Source of the DNA: Gilliamella bombicola
GTDB taxonomy: Bacteria; Pseudomonadota; Gammaproteobacteria; Enterobacterales; Orbaceae
Reading direction: 5' to 3'
Assembly: GCF_900094945.1 (NCBI RefSeq)
Contig: NZ_FMAQ01000010.1
Span: 1 to 64,000, forward strand
Length of the DNA: 64,000 nucleotides
Below, piece by piece: positions 46,723 to 57,500 of the stretch. The stretch's first letter is position 1. Every line of letters begins with the position of its first letter. A program made the translations under genes and the position numbers. Under the pieces are notes generated by a model. That model ran no database searches. It worked only from the letters and a program-made list of their open reading frames with translations, and had not been told where the DNA came from.

Positions 46723-47919
46723 ATGCGATCTCCGTGGTATTTTGGTTGGAATATCGTTATTGCAGCATCTTTTCTCACTTTGCTTTCTAGTGGGTTGAGA
46801 ATGAGTATGGGTGTTTTTTTCCTCCCCATTGCAAATGATCTTGGGTTTAGTCGTAGCGTCCTTTCTGGCATTATTGCTATAGGCATGCTTTTTTCAGGTA
46901 TCGCAATGCCAATAGCCGGATATTTAGTGGGCAAATATAGCACTCGTTTTGTCCTAATATTAGGCACGATCATTATTATTCTCTCGACAGTTTGGTCAGC
47001 TAACTCAACTGATTATTGGAGCTTTTTACTATCTTTCGGTATTGCATTATCTTTTGGTACTTCTTTTGTGGGGTCAGTTAGCTTTACGCCTATTGTAGCG
47101 CGTTGGTTTATTAAACGCAGAGGATTGGCCTTATTTATTTTATCAACAGGAAGTATGGCAGGTATTGCTGTGATGTTACCTGTTTTTGCATTCTTCATTC
47201 CTATTTATGGATGGCAAACAACGCTAATTTCGTTTGCTGTGATTTTTATGATTATCGCCTTGCCTATTGCTTTGTTTATTATGAAAGATAATCAATCTGA
47301 GATCGAAAATTCTAGTATAGAGCCTGTTATCAATCAAAAAATAGAGCCTAGTATCAAACTTATAGATGTGTTAAAAACACGTCCATTTTGGCAACTGAGT
47401 TTTGGGCTTTTTACCTGTGGCTTTAGTATGAATTTATTAGGAACACACGGTGTCCCAATGCTTATCGATCATGGATTTGATCCTATCACCAGTTCTAATG
47501 GTATTGGTTTGATTGGTTTAGTCGCTATTTTTAGTACCTTAGTTTTGGGTTATCTATCTGATATAGTACAACGAAAAAACATTTTGATGATGGTTTATTT
47601 AATACGAGGCTTAGGTTTTATTGCTCTTGTTTTAGCATCAACTAAATGGCAGCTTTTTACTATTGCAGCAGTGGGTGGTTTGGTTTGGGCTGGCGCTCTG
47701 TCAATGTCTGGGGCCATTACAGCAGATATTTATGGTGTAAAAATCGTAGGATTACTTTCTGGATTAACCTATTTTGGGCATCAAATTGGTGCGATGATTG
47801 GTTCATGGTTAGGAGGATGGGCTTACGATCATTTACACACTCATTTAGTTGCGTTTGGTACGGCAAGTATTTTATTGTTACTGGCGGCATTTAGCTCCTA
47901 TCTTCTTCCTAAACAATAA
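46723..47919 (+). CDS. MFS transporter, monocarboxylate/OFA-like
   Basis: 398 residues with 12 predicted membrane helices and a charged central loop (residues about 185-215). Start MRSPWYFGWNIVIAASFL and the helix-1 to helix-2 pattern GLRMSMGVFFLPIANDLGFSRS resemble the oxalate/formate and monocarboxylate-type MFS proteins. The IVARWFIKRRGLALFI motif and GYLSDIVQRKNIL correspond to the A-like motifs. The substrate cannot be assigned. It is divergent from dapB. AGGAG precedes the ATG. Confidence 0.85.
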   Translation: MRSPWYFGWNIVIAASFLTLLSSGLRMSMGVFFLPIANDLGFSRSVLSGIIAIGMLFSGIAMPIAGYLVGKYSTRFVLILGTIIIILSTVWSANSTDYWSFLLSFGIALSFGTSFVGSVSFTPIVARWFIKRRGLALFILSTGSMAGIAVMLPVFAFFIPIYGWQTTLISFAVIFMIIALPIALFIMKDNQSEIENSSIEPVINQKIEPSIKLIDVLKTRPFWQLSFGLFTCGFSMNLLGTHGVPMLIDHGFDPITSSNGIGLIGLVAIFSTLVLGYLSDIVQRKNILMMVYLIRGLGFIALVLASTKWQLFTIAAVGGLVWAGALSMSGAITADIYGVKIVGLLSGLTYFGHQIGAMIGSWLGGWAYDHLHTHLVAFGTASILLLLAAFSSYLLPKQ

Positions 47920-47932
47920 TAGTTTAAAACAA

Positions 47933-47954
47933 ATGGACGCCAAGTAGCGTCCAT
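47933..47954. terminator. Bidirectional terminator-like hairpin between MFS gene and fklB
   Basis: Perfect 8-bp stem ATGGACGC / GCGTCCAT with CAAGTA loop, between convergent genes. Confidence 0.65.
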
Positions 47955-47960
47955 TATTAC

Positions 47961-48572
47961 TTATAAAACCTTTATTAATTCAACATCAAATATTAATGCA
48001 CTGTATGGTGGAATTGATGCACCAGCACCTTGAGCACCATAGGCTAACTCTTGAGGAATATATAAACGCCATTTTGAACCTGCAGGCATCAGTTGGAGCG
48101 CTTCAACCCAGCCTTGAATTACGCCATTGACAGGAAACTCAGCCGGTTGTCCACGCTCTACTGAGCTATCAAATACTGTGCCATCAATTAATTGACCCGT
48201 ATAATGGACTTGAACGCGATCTGTTGCTTTAGGTAAAGCGCCATCACCTTGTTTGATGATTTCATACTGTAAACCAGATTCAGTCGATTTAATGCCATCT
48301 TTATCAAGGTTTTTGGCAAGAAAATCTTTACCTGCTTGAGCAATTTTTTCTGCTTGTTTGGCTTTTTCTTTTGTTGCTTGTTCGTGTACATGACGTAGTG
48401 CATCATGTAATTCTTGCAAGGGTAGTGCAGGCGGATTACCGGCTAAAACATCTTCCATTGCTTGTTTTAATGCATTGAGTTCTAAATTATTTAAGCCTGA
48501 TTCTTTCAATTGTTGCCCAATTTGTAATCCAATGGCATAACTTGCTTTTTGATCTATTGTTTCTAGTTTCAT
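47961..48572 (-). CDS. fklB: FKBP-type peptidyl-prolyl isomerase
   Basis: 203 residues from ATG 48572 (E. coli FklB 206). N-terminal helical dimerisation domain ([18 protein letters not shown]...[12 protein letters not shown]) and C-terminal FKBP domain ([64 protein letters not shown]). There is no signal peptide, so it is the cytoplasmic FklB form rather than FkpA. The frame extends to 48608, but those 12 residues are not in the family. It is divergent from bamE. Confidence 0.93.
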   Translation of the reverse strand: MKLETIDQKASYAIGLQIGQQLKESGLNNLELNALKQAMEDVLAGNPPALPLQELHDALRHVHEQATKEKAKQAEKIAQAGKDFLAKNLDKDGIKSTESGLQYEIIKQGDGALPKATDRVQVHYTGQLIDGTVFDSSVERGQPAEFPVNGVIQGWVEALQLMPAGSKWRLYIPQELAYGAQGAGASIPPYSALIFDVELIKVL

Positions 48573-48779
48573 TTTGTACCTTAATTGTTTAAAAAAAGCG
48601 TCTATCATGACTGTATTAAGTTGGTGGATACAAGGGTAAAAGTCAAGTGATAATTCGTATCATTACTTGATGGTAATTTGATTATTAGCTAATTGCTAAA
48701 GAATTTATCAATTTGGCTAGCACTCAGGCAAAATATCAGCGATAATATAGCCTATTATTTTTTTAATGGATAAAGTTAG

Positions 48780-49202
48780 ATGCTGTTTCGTAAATTTACC
48801 GCCTTTGCAATTGTAACGAGTGTTTTACTAACTGGTTGTTCGGTTGTTGAGCATTGGATATATAGACCGGATATCAACCAAGGTAATTATGTGACACAAG
48901 ATGCTCTTGATCTATTAAAAGTAGGTCAAAGTAAAGAACAAGTTGTGTTTATTATGGGGTCACCAATGTTAACTTCTGTTTTTGGTGATAATGTTTGGTA
49001 TTATGTTTTTCGCCAACAACCTCAGCATGGTGACGTTAGCCAAAGAAGTTATGCTGTTTATTTTGATGAAATGGGCCTAGTAAAAGATATTAAAGCATCA
49101 GAACTAGACGGTTCCAAATCATTAGAAGAAATGAATAAACAAGGTATATCAGACCCGATTGATAAAAAATCTGATGATGATAATCCTGACTCAGACTCTT
49201 AA
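48780..49202 (+). CDS. bamE: Outer membrane protein assembly factor BamE
   Basis: 140-residue lipoprotein of the BAM complex. Lipobox LTGC (Cys20), then the SmpA/OmlA fold: YRPDINQGNYVTQDALDLLK, VGQSKEQVVFIMGSPML, DNVWYYVFRQQP, YFDEMGLVKDI. The tail after residue 115 is acidic and Ser/Asp-rich (ending DDDNPDSDS), longer than in the 113-residue E. coli BamE. Confidence 0.95.
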   Translation: MLFRKFTAFAIVTSVLLTGCSVVEHWIYRPDINQGNYVTQDALDLLKVGQSKEQVVFIMGSPMLTSVFGDNVWYYVFRQQPQHGDVSQRSYAVYFDEMGLVKDIKASELDGSKSLEEMNKQGISDPIDKKSDDDNPDSDS

Positions 49203-49239
49203 TCAAAAACCTCGTTATTTAACGAGGTTTTTGATTTTT
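49203..49239 (+). terminator. bamE terminator
   Basis: 14-bp perfect stem TCAAAAACCTCGTT / AACGAGGTTTTTGA with an ATTT loop, then TTTTT. It begins at the stop codon. The arms also give an A-tract, so it could work in both directions. The rest of the gap to 49497 shows no gene. Confidence 0.85.
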
Positions 49240-49497
49240 GTTTACCTATTTTAATTTTATACATATAAAAGGTAATAAGTTGTAACGATTATTAGTAATA
49301 ACTACCGTATAAAGTAATAATAATTGGCATGGTATTATAAAAAGTAGTATTGAAGCGACAGATGTAATTAAAAATATTTAAAATAGCCGTATATTGAGAT
49401 ACTTGTTTGGTTTGTATCCATTCTTATTGTTTATATTGTGGTTTTATTTGAAAACGTCGAGTAAAATAACAAATTTTTAATTGATGTCGAGGTTTTT

Positions 49498-50466
49498 TTG
49501 CATAATAGTTCAAGTCTAAATCGTTTTTCCATTGCCCCTATGCTTGATTGGACCGATAAGCATTGCCGCTATTTTCATAGAATTTTAACTAAACAAACAT
49601 TACTCTATACCGAAATGGTGACCACTGGCGCGATTTTATTTGGAAAAGGGGATTATTTAGCTTTCAATAATGAAGAGCATCCAGTCAGCTTACAACTAGG
49701 TGGTAGCGATCCTAAAGCATTAGCACAATGTTCAAAATTAGCACAAGAACGTGGTTATGACGAAATAAATTTAAATGTAGGTTGCCCATCCGATCGTGTA
49801 CAAAATGGCATGTTTGGTGCTTGTTTAATGGGAAAAGCCGATTTAGTTGCAGACTGTGTTGCACAAATGCAAGATCAGGTTGATATTCCCGTCACAGTAA
49901 AAACCCGAATTGGCATTGATAATTTCGATAGCTATGCATTTTTATGTCAATTTATTGAAAAAGTCATGCCCTATACTAATACATTCATTGTGCATGCACG
50001 TAAAGCATGGTTATCAGGGTTAAGCCCAAAGGAAAACCGAGAAGTCCCTCCGCTCGATTATGAGCGTGTTTACCAACTTAAACAAGATTATCCCGACTTA
50101 ACTATCGCGATTAACGGTGGTATTAAAACCATTGACGAAATAAAGTACCATCTACAGTATGTTGATGGTGTAATGGTTGGGCGAGAAGCTTATCAAAACC
50201 CACTATTACTGACTCAAATAGATGCACAAATTTTTGGATTAAACTCTCCAACAATCGAACCTAAATCAGCAATTCGGGCACTTTATCCTTATATTGAACA
50301 GCAATTGACACAAGGTGTACAGCTAAATCATATCATGCGCCACACCTTAGGGTTATTTAATGGACGCAAAGGTGCAAGGCAATGGAGACGTTATTTGAGC
50401 GAAAATTCCCACAAAAAAGGTGCGGGTGTTGACGTTGTTGAACAGGCTTTAACATTCATCAAGTAG
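49498..50466 (+). CDS. dusA: tRNA-dihydrouridine(20/20a) synthase
   Basis: FMN enzyme that reduces U20/U20a in tRNA D-loops. 322 residues. [40 protein letters not shown], the catalytic-Cys segment [44 protein letters not shown] (DusA-specific), and NGGIKT. TTG 49498 is used as start: GAGG lies upstream, and the first ATG in frame falls inside the conserved APMLDWTD motif. Confidence 0.95.
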   Translation: MHNSSSLNRFSIAPMLDWTDKHCRYFHRILTKQTLLYTEMVTTGAILFGKGDYLAFNNEEHPVSLQLGGSDPKALAQCSKLAQERGYDEINLNVGCPSDRVQNGMFGACLMGKADLVADCVAQMQDQVDIPVTVKTRIGIDNFDSYAFLCQFIEKVMPYTNTFIVHARKAWLSGLSPKENREVPPLDYERVYQLKQDYPDLTIAINGGIKTIDEIKYHLQYVDGVMVGREAYQNPLLLTQIDAQIFGLNSPTIEPKSAIRALYPYIEQQLTQGVQLNHIMRHTLGLFNGRKGARQWRRYLSENSHKKGAGVDVVEQALTFIK

Positions 50467-50570
50467 ATGACAAAAACTAGCGGTTATGATCGATAAATAT
50501 TGATGATAATTGGACGCAACTAGTATATCGTTATATACTAATCCACATTTTTCATAATGGTTTTTATTCA

Positions 50571-52586
50571 GTGCGTTTAAATTCAAGTCAACAAAAAGCT
50601 GTCGAATATGTTTCAGGCCCTTGTCTTGTATTAGCTGGCGCAGGTTCAGGAAAGACTCGGGTTATCATCAACAAAATTGCTTACCTAATTCGTGTTAAAG
50701 AGTATTTACCACGCCACATTATTGCCGTCACTTTTACCAACAAAGCCGCACGTGAAATGAAGGAACGTATTGCTCAATCGCTCAGCAAACAAGAAGCTAG
50801 AGGGCTAAAAATATCGACATTCCATACTTTAGGGTTAGATATTATCCGCAAAGAATATAAACACCTTGGTATTAAGTCGAACTTTTCATTATTTGACGAT
50901 CATGACCAAACTGCACTATTAAAAGAGCTCACACAACAATGGTTAGATAATGACAAAGACCTTATCAACCAACTACGTGCCACTATATCAAATTGGAAAA
51001 ACGACATTATCGACTCAACCACTGCCATGGCAAGGGCGCAAACTAACAAAGAAAAGCTCTTTGCACACTGCTATCAACTTTACGAAAAACAACTAAAATC
51101 GTGTAGTATTTTAGATTTTGATGATCTGATCTTACTACCTACGCTATTATTAAAAAACAACGAACAAGTCCGCGAAAAGTGGCAAAACAAAGTTCGTTAC
51201 TTGCTAGTTGACGAATATCAAGACACTAACACTAGCCAATACGAATTTATCAAATTACTTGTTGGCAACCGGGCTAAATTCACTGTGGTGGGCGATGATG
51301 ATCAATCAATCTACTCTTGGCGAGGTGCACGTCCACAAAACTTAGTTTTTCTTAAACAGGACTTCCCAAATTTAGAAGTAATCAAACTCGAACAAAATTA
51401 CCGATCATCGGGTCGTATTTTAAAAGTTGCCAACATCTTAATCGAAAATAATCCACATATATTTGAAAAAAAACTCTTTTCAGAGCTTGGCTATGGTGAA
51501 GTTATTAGAATCATCTCAGCCGATAGTGAAGAACACGAGGCCGAAAAAGTTATTAATGATCTTATTGGTCATCGTTTTACGAATAATAGCCAATACGGAA
51601 AATATGCCATATTGTATCGTGGTAATCATCAAGCGCGTCTTATTGAAAAAATGCTAATGCAATACCGAATACCGTATCGAATATCGGGCGGAACCTCGTT
51701 TTTTGCACGTGTTGAAATCAAAGACTTAATGGCTTATTTACGGTTATTAACTAACCCTGATGATGATAATGCGTTTATTCGCATTATTAACACACCAAAA
51801 CGAGAAATTGGCCCAGCAACCATTCAAAAATTAGGGGAGTGGGCAAATCACCGAGGTATTAGCCTATATCAGGCAAGTCATGATATGGGGTTAACTCAAC
51901 TACTATCTGGCAAACGCATGGAATCGCTACAGGTATTTATCCATTGGTTTGATACGCTTATTCAAAAATCACATCATGAACCGATGGACGCGATTTATGA
52001 ACTACTGCATGGTATCAATTATGAAAGCTGGATTTATGAAACATCCACATCCCCAGCATCAGGCCAAATGCGTATGCGCAATGTTGAACAGCTAGTTAGC
52101 TGGTTAAATGATATGTTAAAAGGCGATGATATTGACGAAGCTATGACACTTGAACAAGCTGTTGCCAGATTCACCTTACGAGACATGCTAGAACGCAATG
52201 AAACCGAAGAAGAGCTCGATCAAGTTCAGCTTATGACACTGCATGCTTCGAAAGGGCTAGAGTTTCCTTATGTGTATTTGGTGGGCATGTCCGAAGGCTT
52301 ATTACCCCACCAAAACAGTATTGATGAAGACAACATTGAAGAAGAGCGTCGCCTAGCCTATGTAGGCATTACTCGAGCTCAACAAGAGCTCACATTTTCA
52401 TTTAGCCGACAACGTAAACAATTTGGAGAGACAATACAAGTCGAACCAAGTCGATTCTTATTAGAACTGCCACAAGATGACTTGGCATGGCAAGAACAAC
52501 GCAACGAACTATCTCCTGAAAAAAAAATGCAACAAGGACAAAGTCGCCTAGCCATGCTAAAAGCGCAAATTGCCAAGGCTAAATAA
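50571..52586 (+). CDS. rep: ATP-dependent DNA helicase Rep
   Basis: 3'-5' SF1A helicase helping forks past bound proteins. 671 residues (E. coli Rep 673), aligned end to end. Walker [86 protein letters not shown]. The N-terminal [12 protein letters not shown] fixes GTG 50571 as the start. The base composition of this gene is less T-rich on the coding strand than its neighbours. No clear Shine-Dalgarno. Confidence 0.96.
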   Translation: MRLNSSQQKAVEYVSGPCLVLAGAGSGKTRVIINKIAYLIRVKEYLPRHIIAVTFTNKAAREMKERIAQSLSKQEARGLKISTFHTLGLDIIRKEYKHLGIKSNFSLFDDHDQTALLKELTQQWLDNDKDLINQLRATISNWKNDIIDSTTAMARAQTNKEKLFAHCYQLYEKQLKSCSILDFDDLILLPTLLLKNNEQVREKWQNKVRYLLVDEYQDTNTSQYEFIKLLVGNRAKFTVVGDDDQSIYSWRGARPQNLVFLKQDFPNLEVIKLEQNYRSSGRILKVANILIENNPHIFEKKLFSELGYGEVIRIISADSEEHEAEKVINDLIGHRFTNNSQYGKYAILYRGNHQARLIEKMLMQYRIPYRISGGTSFFARVEIKDLMAYLRLLTNPDDDNAFIRIINTPKREIGPATIQKLGEWANHRGISLYQASHDMGLTQLLSGKRMESLQVFIHWFDTLIQKSHHEPMDAIYELLHGINYESWIYETSTSPASGQMRMRNVEQLVSWLNDMLKGDDIDEAMTLEQAVARFTLRDMLERNETEEELDQVQLMTLHASKGLEFPYVYLVGMSEGLLPHQNSIDEDNIEEERRLAYVGITRAQQELTFSFSRQRKQFGETIQVEPSRFLLELPQDDLAWQEQRNELSPEKKMQQGQSRLAMLKAQIAKAK

Positions 52587-52623
52587 GCAAATATTAATCA
52601 TGACAATGTAAGGAATACAAAAT

Positions 52624-53406
52624 ATGAAGTTAATGATAAGTGCCATATTAATATTAATCAGTTGCTTTGCGCATGCGATAGACTTTAATTATCACTCTGA
52701 CAACACGCAGTTTTATCTATTAATTAAACAAATTGAATCTCAAAAAACATTACCTAGATTAGATACAGCAAAAGGTAAAGCAATCCTTAGCAAATTCACC
52801 GATCCCAAACTTATTGGAAATTTTTCAAACGATAAATTAGACGAACAATTGCAAATCACCAACTATATTAATTATATAGTAGAAATGTATTTAATCTTTT
52901 CGCCAAATAAATCAAACCAATTAACGAGCCAAGACCTAACCAATAACCTAAAAAAATTCCAAGCTGAAATCATTCTATTAAGTAATTTTAATATAAAATA
53001 TTTTGCGGCAATATCACAGCAGGTTAACCAGTTTTATAAAGAACTTCCAGAAGCGGAGAAGGGTGGAGTTATAAAATATAGTACAAAAATGATACAAGCA
53101 GAAATGTTAAAATACTATTATGGTGGATTTAAGTGGATGGAACTACCGGACTGTCTAACTGAACAATCCAAACTTAATATTATCACCACTCTAGAACAAT
53201 CGGCTGAAAATTATGCAAATGTGATAACTGAACAACAAAAGCTACAGATTATCGAAAAGGCTGAAACGCTAATAACCCAACAACCGGCATTTGAAGCACA
53301 GTTATCACACATTATTGAAGTGATGAAAAAAAGCAAATGCGAAGAACTATGCCAAATAGCCAACAAAAAAATAAAGCAACCTGAAAAAATAGAGGAAAAT
53401 AACTAA
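52624..53406 (+). CDS. Secreted protein of unknown function
   Basis: 260 residues with a Sec signal peptide (MKLMISAILILISCFAHA) and a mature part rich in Gln, Lys and Asn with long predicted helices. Two Cys near the end (SKCEELCQ) and one at about residue 178 (DCLTEQ). No domain was recognised. It lies 37 bp downstream of rep on the same strand, with AAGGAATAC before the ATG. The body after residue 200 (EQQKLQIIEKAETLITQQPAF) looks helical. Confidence 0.7.
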   Translation: MKLMISAILILISCFAHAIDFNYHSDNTQFYLLIKQIESQKTLPRLDTAKGKAILSKFTDPKLIGNFSNDKLDEQLQITNYINYIVEMYLIFSPNKSNQLTSQDLTNNLKKFQAEIILLSNFNIKYFAAISQQVNQFYKELPEAEKGGVIKYSTKMIQAEMLKYYYGGFKWMELPDCLTEQSKLNIITTLEQSAENYANVITEQQKLQIIEKAETLITQQPAFEAQLSHIIEVMKKSKCEELCQIANKKIKQPEKIEENN

Positions 53407-53617
53407 AATCAAAAACGATTAACAAATAAAGCGCTATATATCAAATAGTCATCAAATCAAATTGCTTATAGGTCGTCTATATTCATGACCAAAACAAAAA
53501 ATAAACACCTAGATTGGTGATATTTTGACAATCCAACGCAATAAACCATTAAAAATCATTGACGGATAGAAATAGCTTTATATAATACACAGCGTCTAAC
53601 CAACAAATCCAATCCCA

Positions 53618-53694
53618 GTCTCCTTAGCTCAGCTGGATAGAGCAACGGCCTTCTAAGCCGTAGGTCACAGGTTCGAATCCTGTAGGGGACGCCA
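53618..53694 (+). tRNA. tRNA-Arg (TCT anticodon)
   Basis: 77 nt with encoded CCA. Acceptor GTCTCCT pairs with AGGGGAC. D-arm TAGCTCAGCTGGATAGAGC, anticodon stem ACGGC / GCCGT with loop CTTCTAA (anticodon TCT), T-arm GGTTCGAATCC. It is nearly the same as E. coli argU from the D-loop to the T-loop. It is followed on the right by a region of lineage-specific genes, so it may have served as an integration site, though no att repeat or integrase was found. Confidence 0.97.
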
Positions 53695-54130
53695 TTAAAA
53701 TCAATAAGTTAAACCAATTTCTAATGTTTTATAAAATTTAACTGCTTAAGTTGGATTTTACAGATTAACTGTGCTTTAATTTTTATTCTGAATAGAATTC
53801 AAATTCATTATTATGAAAAGATATCAGATACATTTAAAAGTAGCCGTGTATTTTGCCAAAAATTAAAGATAATTGATAAACAGAATATTAGAGGATAGGA
53901 GACATGGCTGCAAATTGAGTTTTCTTATTACTTAACTGAATTAGAAGACAATATTGGGAATGGTTAATGACCATCTAAATACAATAAAAATATCAATGTT
54001 CGACGACAGCATCTGATATAAAGAGTATTTGCTAAATGTTATTGAGAAGTATACTAAAAACAAATAATAAATGAGCTATCTAGAATGATTTGTTATAATT
54101 TAACTTTATAATAATAAAAAAGGAATAATA
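53695..54130. other. Intergenic region after tRNA-Arg
   Basis: 436 bp, A+T-rich, with no ORF, hairpin or repeat that I can support apart from the Shine-Dalgarno (AAAGGAATAATA) of the next gene. It may be decayed sequence. Confidence 0.4.
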
Positions 54131-54562
54131 ATGTTAAAAAGGATAGTTGCATTTTTACTAATGGCATTTGCTTTGTCTGGATGTTCGCCTGAAGTTACAG
54201 AAGATATGCTAATTGGGAAATGGATATGTCATAACCAAGGGGTATACAATATAGGAAAAAATGCCAATGACGAAAGAAATTATGAGATAAATGACATCCC
54301 CGTAAGATATGAAAAACATGAAGACAACTCAATGACGAAACAATCTTATAATTTAGTACCGGAAAAATTTTCATTTAAACGCTATAGAAAAGAGCATCAT
54401 AATCTAGATAAAAACATTGAGTATGAATATATATGGGAATATCAATATGTTTCAGATGATGAATTTAAATATGTACACACTTATAGTTCTAGATATATTC
54501 AAACAAAAAAACCTAGCGAGCTAGATGTTTGGACAACAACATGTTTTAGGCAAAAAAATTAG
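54131..54562 (+). CDS. Small lipoprotein, paralogue of the one at 55846
   Basis: 143 residues. Lipobox LSGC, then SPEVTEDMLIGKWICHNQG. The opening of the mature part matches the lipoprotein at 55846-56295 (SGC, two to four residues, V-x-D/E-x-M, G-x-W-x-C), and both end with a Cys-containing strand (TTTCFRQKN / EANCTRMK). The rest is a polar, beta-rich, Tyr- and Lys-rich domain, which could be a small lipocalin-like barrel, but this is only a guess. It follows AAAGGAATAAT. No known family recognised. Confidence 0.7.
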   Translation: MLKRIVAFLLMAFALSGCSPEVTEDMLIGKWICHNQGVYNIGKNANDERNYEINDIPVRYEKHEDNSMTKQSYNLVPEKFSFKRYRKEHHNLDKNIEYEYIWEYQYVSDDEFKYVHTYSSRYIQTKKPSELDVWTTTCFRQKN

Positions 54563-54820
54563 CGATCAAAATGGTAGCAATTGTTGAGATACCTATGCTT
54601 GTAAATAGCTAATTTATGCTTATATGATGAGAATTGATATAAGGTTCCATCAGTATGTGATAAGAACCTTGAATAAGGTAATTCAGTAAATAATGGATTT
54701 TGAGCTACGAGTATCAGACGAAAAGATTAGTTAAAAGAATGAAAAAATAGGGCATTATTAGATCGCATTGATTTAGATGCAGAACCTGAAATCAAGTAGC
54801 CAGAAAAACCACCGTAATAA

Positions 54821-55387
54821 TCAATTATTCTGGATAATTGTATTTGTTTTTTGCGTATAAACAGTGCAGTTATCTGGAATATCTTTATTTACAAATGACA
54901 TTGCACCAATCACGACATTATTTCCTATTTTTATTTTTCCACCTAATATACAGACATTAGCGCCAATAGTAACATTATCCCCCAAAATAAAGCACGCCCC
55001 CTCATCTTTACTGCCTATAGTTGTATTTTGTCGTATGCTTAGGTTTTTACCTGCTCTTATGTTGTCATAAAAAACTATTGATGAATAATGCGTAATAGAG
55101 AATCCTACATCAATAAAAGTATTTTCTAATCCTATTTCTACAGCGTATCGCACTATTAAATATTTATTTATTTTGTACGCTAGCTTTCTTTGCTTTTTAT
55201 TTCCATATTTTGCCATTTCACTAGCTAATCGCCACCACGCAATATATGTGTTTTCTTTTTCTATTAATTTTTTTAATAAATGTTTCCAGCTAAATTTTGA
55301 TTTTTTTAAAAATTCAACGCGCCAACACTCTTTAAGAAAAGTCAAATCATGAGTCATTAAAAATTTAATTATATGTATATATTTCAT
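54821..55387 (-). CDS. Hexapeptide-repeat acetyltransferase (serine acetyltransferase-like)
   Basis: 188 residues. The C-terminal half has left-handed beta-helix repeats (IRAGKNLSIRQNTTIG, FILGDNVTIGANVCILGG, IKIGNNVVIGAMSFVNKDIPDN) typical of CysE-like and capsule/LPS O-acetyltransferases. The N-terminal half is helical and basic, with no recognised motif. CysE proper is longer (about 270 residues), so this is more likely an acetyltransferase for a surface sugar or other small acceptor. It shares its strand with the small gene at 55405, 17 bp upstream. Confidence 0.75.
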   Translation of the reverse strand: MKYIHIIKFLMTHDLTFLKECWRVEFLKKSKFSWKHLLKKLIEKENTYIAWWRLASEMAKYGNKKQRKLAYKINKYLIVRYAVEIGLENTFIDVGFSITHYSSIVFYDNIRAGKNLSIRQNTTIGSKDEGACFILGDNVTIGANVCILGGKIKIGNNVVIGAMSFVNKDIPDNCTVYTQKTNTIIQNN

Positions 55388-55404
55388 AGCGCCACTCGAT
55401 TCAA

Positions 55405-55605
55405 TTAGATGATTGGAATATTAACAAACACACTATCAATCTTCAACTTACAATATTCAACAGCATCATGTAGCATCACAAAATCAGCGATATCGTATAG
55501 TGTTTTCTGCGTTTGATAGAATACATAATTGTGCTCGTCGTCGCTGTTGATAATGTAGCACTCGCCTGATAGCTCAATTTCAAAATCTTCGGGCATCATA
55601 CACAT
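55405..55605 (-). CDS. Small acidic hypothetical protein
   Basis: 66 residues, acidic, with no signal peptide: MCMMPEDFEIELSGECYIIN then DDEHNYVFYQTQKTLYDIAD and a hydrophobic end VFVNIPII. It lies 17 bp upstream of the acetyltransferase gene on the same strand, which supports its being real. The Shine-Dalgarno is weak, and three Met codons are possible starts. No family recognised. Confidence 0.5.
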   Translation of the reverse strand: MCMMPEDFEIELSGECYIINSDDEHNYVFYQTQKTLYDIADFVMLHDAVEYCKLKIDSVFVNIPII

Positions 55606-55845
55606 ATAAAACGAAAGTAAATTTATTTTGCATTATTTTATGTTGATTGCTTTTTGATGTGAAATTTTGGAGGGTGGGTCGTAAGATGTATAGCAATTAT
55701 TAGAAAAGATAAAGCCGCTATTATGTTTAATTTATTTCGTTGAATGATTTTAAAAAAATATCTGTATGATTACTTGATGAGGATTTTTCATTGCTATTAA
55801 TTGATAAGTTTCATACTATTATCTAGATTTAATTAAGGAGATGGT

Positions 55846-56295
55846 ATGAAAAAAATATTTTTAGTTGCTTTTTTGGGAATAATTTTATCTGGTTGTGGTG
55901 AAAAACGAGTATCGGATGAAATGTTTGTAGGCGAATGGAGTTGTAAAGTGACATTCTATAACTCTGATTGGAATGGCAATGGTTTTGAGGAATTTAAAAA
56001 AAAATATAATGATGAATATGTGTTAATGTCATTTAAATATGAGAATAATTCTTTATATTCTAAAAATCTAAAAACAGGACATTGGGACAAAGAAAGCCTT
56101 GTAGAAACTTATGATAATAAAACAAAACAAGAAGAAACGGATTACTTTTTTAGCAAAAAGACACGATCATTACAAAAAGAAAGCAATGATAAATTTATTT
56201 TGACTTATGAGCGAGAAACAATAACTAAAGATATCGAATATAGTTCATCGAATAATAAAATTAAAGAAGAGGCAAATTGCACCAGAATGAAATAA
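55846..56295 (+). CDS. Small lipoprotein, paralogue of the one at 54131
   Basis: 149 residues. Lipobox LSGC, followed by GEKRVSDEMFVGEWSCKVTFY. It shares the V-x-DEM-x-x-G-x-W-x-C opening and a terminal Cys with the lipoprotein at 54131, which suggests a duplicated family and one possible disulfide. The middle is Lys/Glu/Ser/Thr-rich and polar. AAGGAG lies before the ATG and a strong terminator follows. Confidence 0.75.
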   Translation: MKKIFLVAFLGIILSGCGEKRVSDEMFVGEWSCKVTFYNSDWNGNGFEEFKKKYNDEYVLMSFKYENNSLYSKNLKTGHWDKESLVETYDNKTKQEETDYFFSKKTRSLQKESNDKFILTYERETITKDIEYSSSNNKIKEEANCTRMK

Positions 56296-56299
56296 CAGT

Positions 56300-56332
56300 T
56301 ATAGACAAACCCTTTAAGAGGGTTTGTCTATA
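56300..56332 (+). terminator. Terminator after the second small lipoprotein gene
   Basis: 14-bp perfect stem TATAGACAAACCCT / AGGGTTTGTCTATA with a TTAAG loop, 5 bp after the stop codon. The following 370 bp to the next gene contain nothing I can identify. Confidence 0.8.
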
Positions 56333-56704
56333 ATATATTTAATATTTTTGTAAGTTAAATAAACATTCTATTTTTATTGGAACAGTGACCAATAATGTGA
56401 TTTATTTCAGATTGCGTTTAACTTACAAAAATAATTAAAAAGTTAGAAACAATTTGTCAAAATCATCAGACCCAAATTAAGGCTTTTAGCGTTAACAAAA
56501 TGGTTGATAAATATTTAGTTTTAAGGTCATGAGTTATCAAAGATATTACCTTAAGGCAATTCTAAGCCATAGTTCACAAATTAGAGTTTTGTTGAGGATA
56601 AAATTAACATTAATCAAATCAACTTAATAAAAACTAAAATTCTTTCTTTAAATTGAAATATATATTATCCTTTGATTTCACTATAAAAATAACGAGGGAA
56701 AATA

Positions 56705-57355
56705 ATGTATAAATTATTAAAATTATCCACTTTTATTATCTGTTCGCTATTAATCACATCGTGTGCACAAGATACTTCAACAAAACAAGCTGATAGCGCA
56801 AAAAAAAAGCAAGAAGAATATTTAGCAAAAGCTCGTTTTTATTCAGATGTTGAGCCAAAAGGTAAACAACCTAAGGCTAGGATTACTGTAGTACAAGTGG
56901 GCTCAGATGATTTTACTGCAAGCAGATTAAGTGTATTTGACCTAACAAATACAAGCAAATTAGGATATTTCATGGCTTATCGATTTGGTGATGAAACTTA
57001 TGCGCCCATTGTTACCGACATTCATGGCGTACAGGTTTCGGATGAAAATGCAAAACCAATAAATCAGCTCAATATAGTGCCAGATAAGCCGTTTATTTTT
57101 AATGTGGCTGTTTATAGATATAAAAAACAAGAACCGGGATGGTTCCATCGTGGTTACACTGAATTGGTTACATGTAAATGGAATAACAAAAAAATAGTAT
57201 TTATACCGAAAAAAGATACCGATTACTTGCTATCTATCGGCGCTAAGCCAACAGAGGATAAAAAGAAATTCTTTTGTATATTCAAATTACAAGAGTGGGA
57301 TAAAAAGACAAAAGAATATAAAGAAACAGCGGTTATGCCGTTACCAGAAAAATAA
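56705..57355 (+). CDS. Lipoprotein of unknown function
   Basis: 216 residues. Lipobox ITSC followed by Ala-Gln. The first 40 residues of the mature part are a Lys/Gln-rich linker (TKQADSAKKKQEEYLAKARF), and then a globular domain of beta character (RITVVQVGSDDF, VYRYKKQEPGWFHRGYTELVTCKW, KKFFCIFKLQEW). Two Cys in the domain could pair. ACGAGGG precedes the ATG. No family recognised. It belongs to the run of orphan envelope genes after the tRNA. Confidence 0.7.
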   Translation: MYKLLKLSTFIICSLLITSCAQDTSTKQADSAKKKQEEYLAKARFYSDVEPKGKQPKARITVVQVGSDDFTASRLSVFDLTNTSKLGYFMAYRFGDETYAPIVTDIHGVQVSDENAKPINQLNIVPDKPFIFNVAVYRYKKQEPGWFHRGYTELVTCKWNNKKIVFIPKKDTDYLLSIGAKPTEDKKKFFCIFKLQEWDKKTKEYKETAVMPLPEK

Positions 57356-57500
57356 TCGTTTCCAATCTTTTATAGAAAAAAAAACAGCACGATATTTTTT
57401 TGCATTATGAATATATAGCACAAACTAAAAATAGTTGCTGATAGTAATAATGAAAAGAGAATATATAATGAATAAAAAATATTAATGGATGATAAATTAA

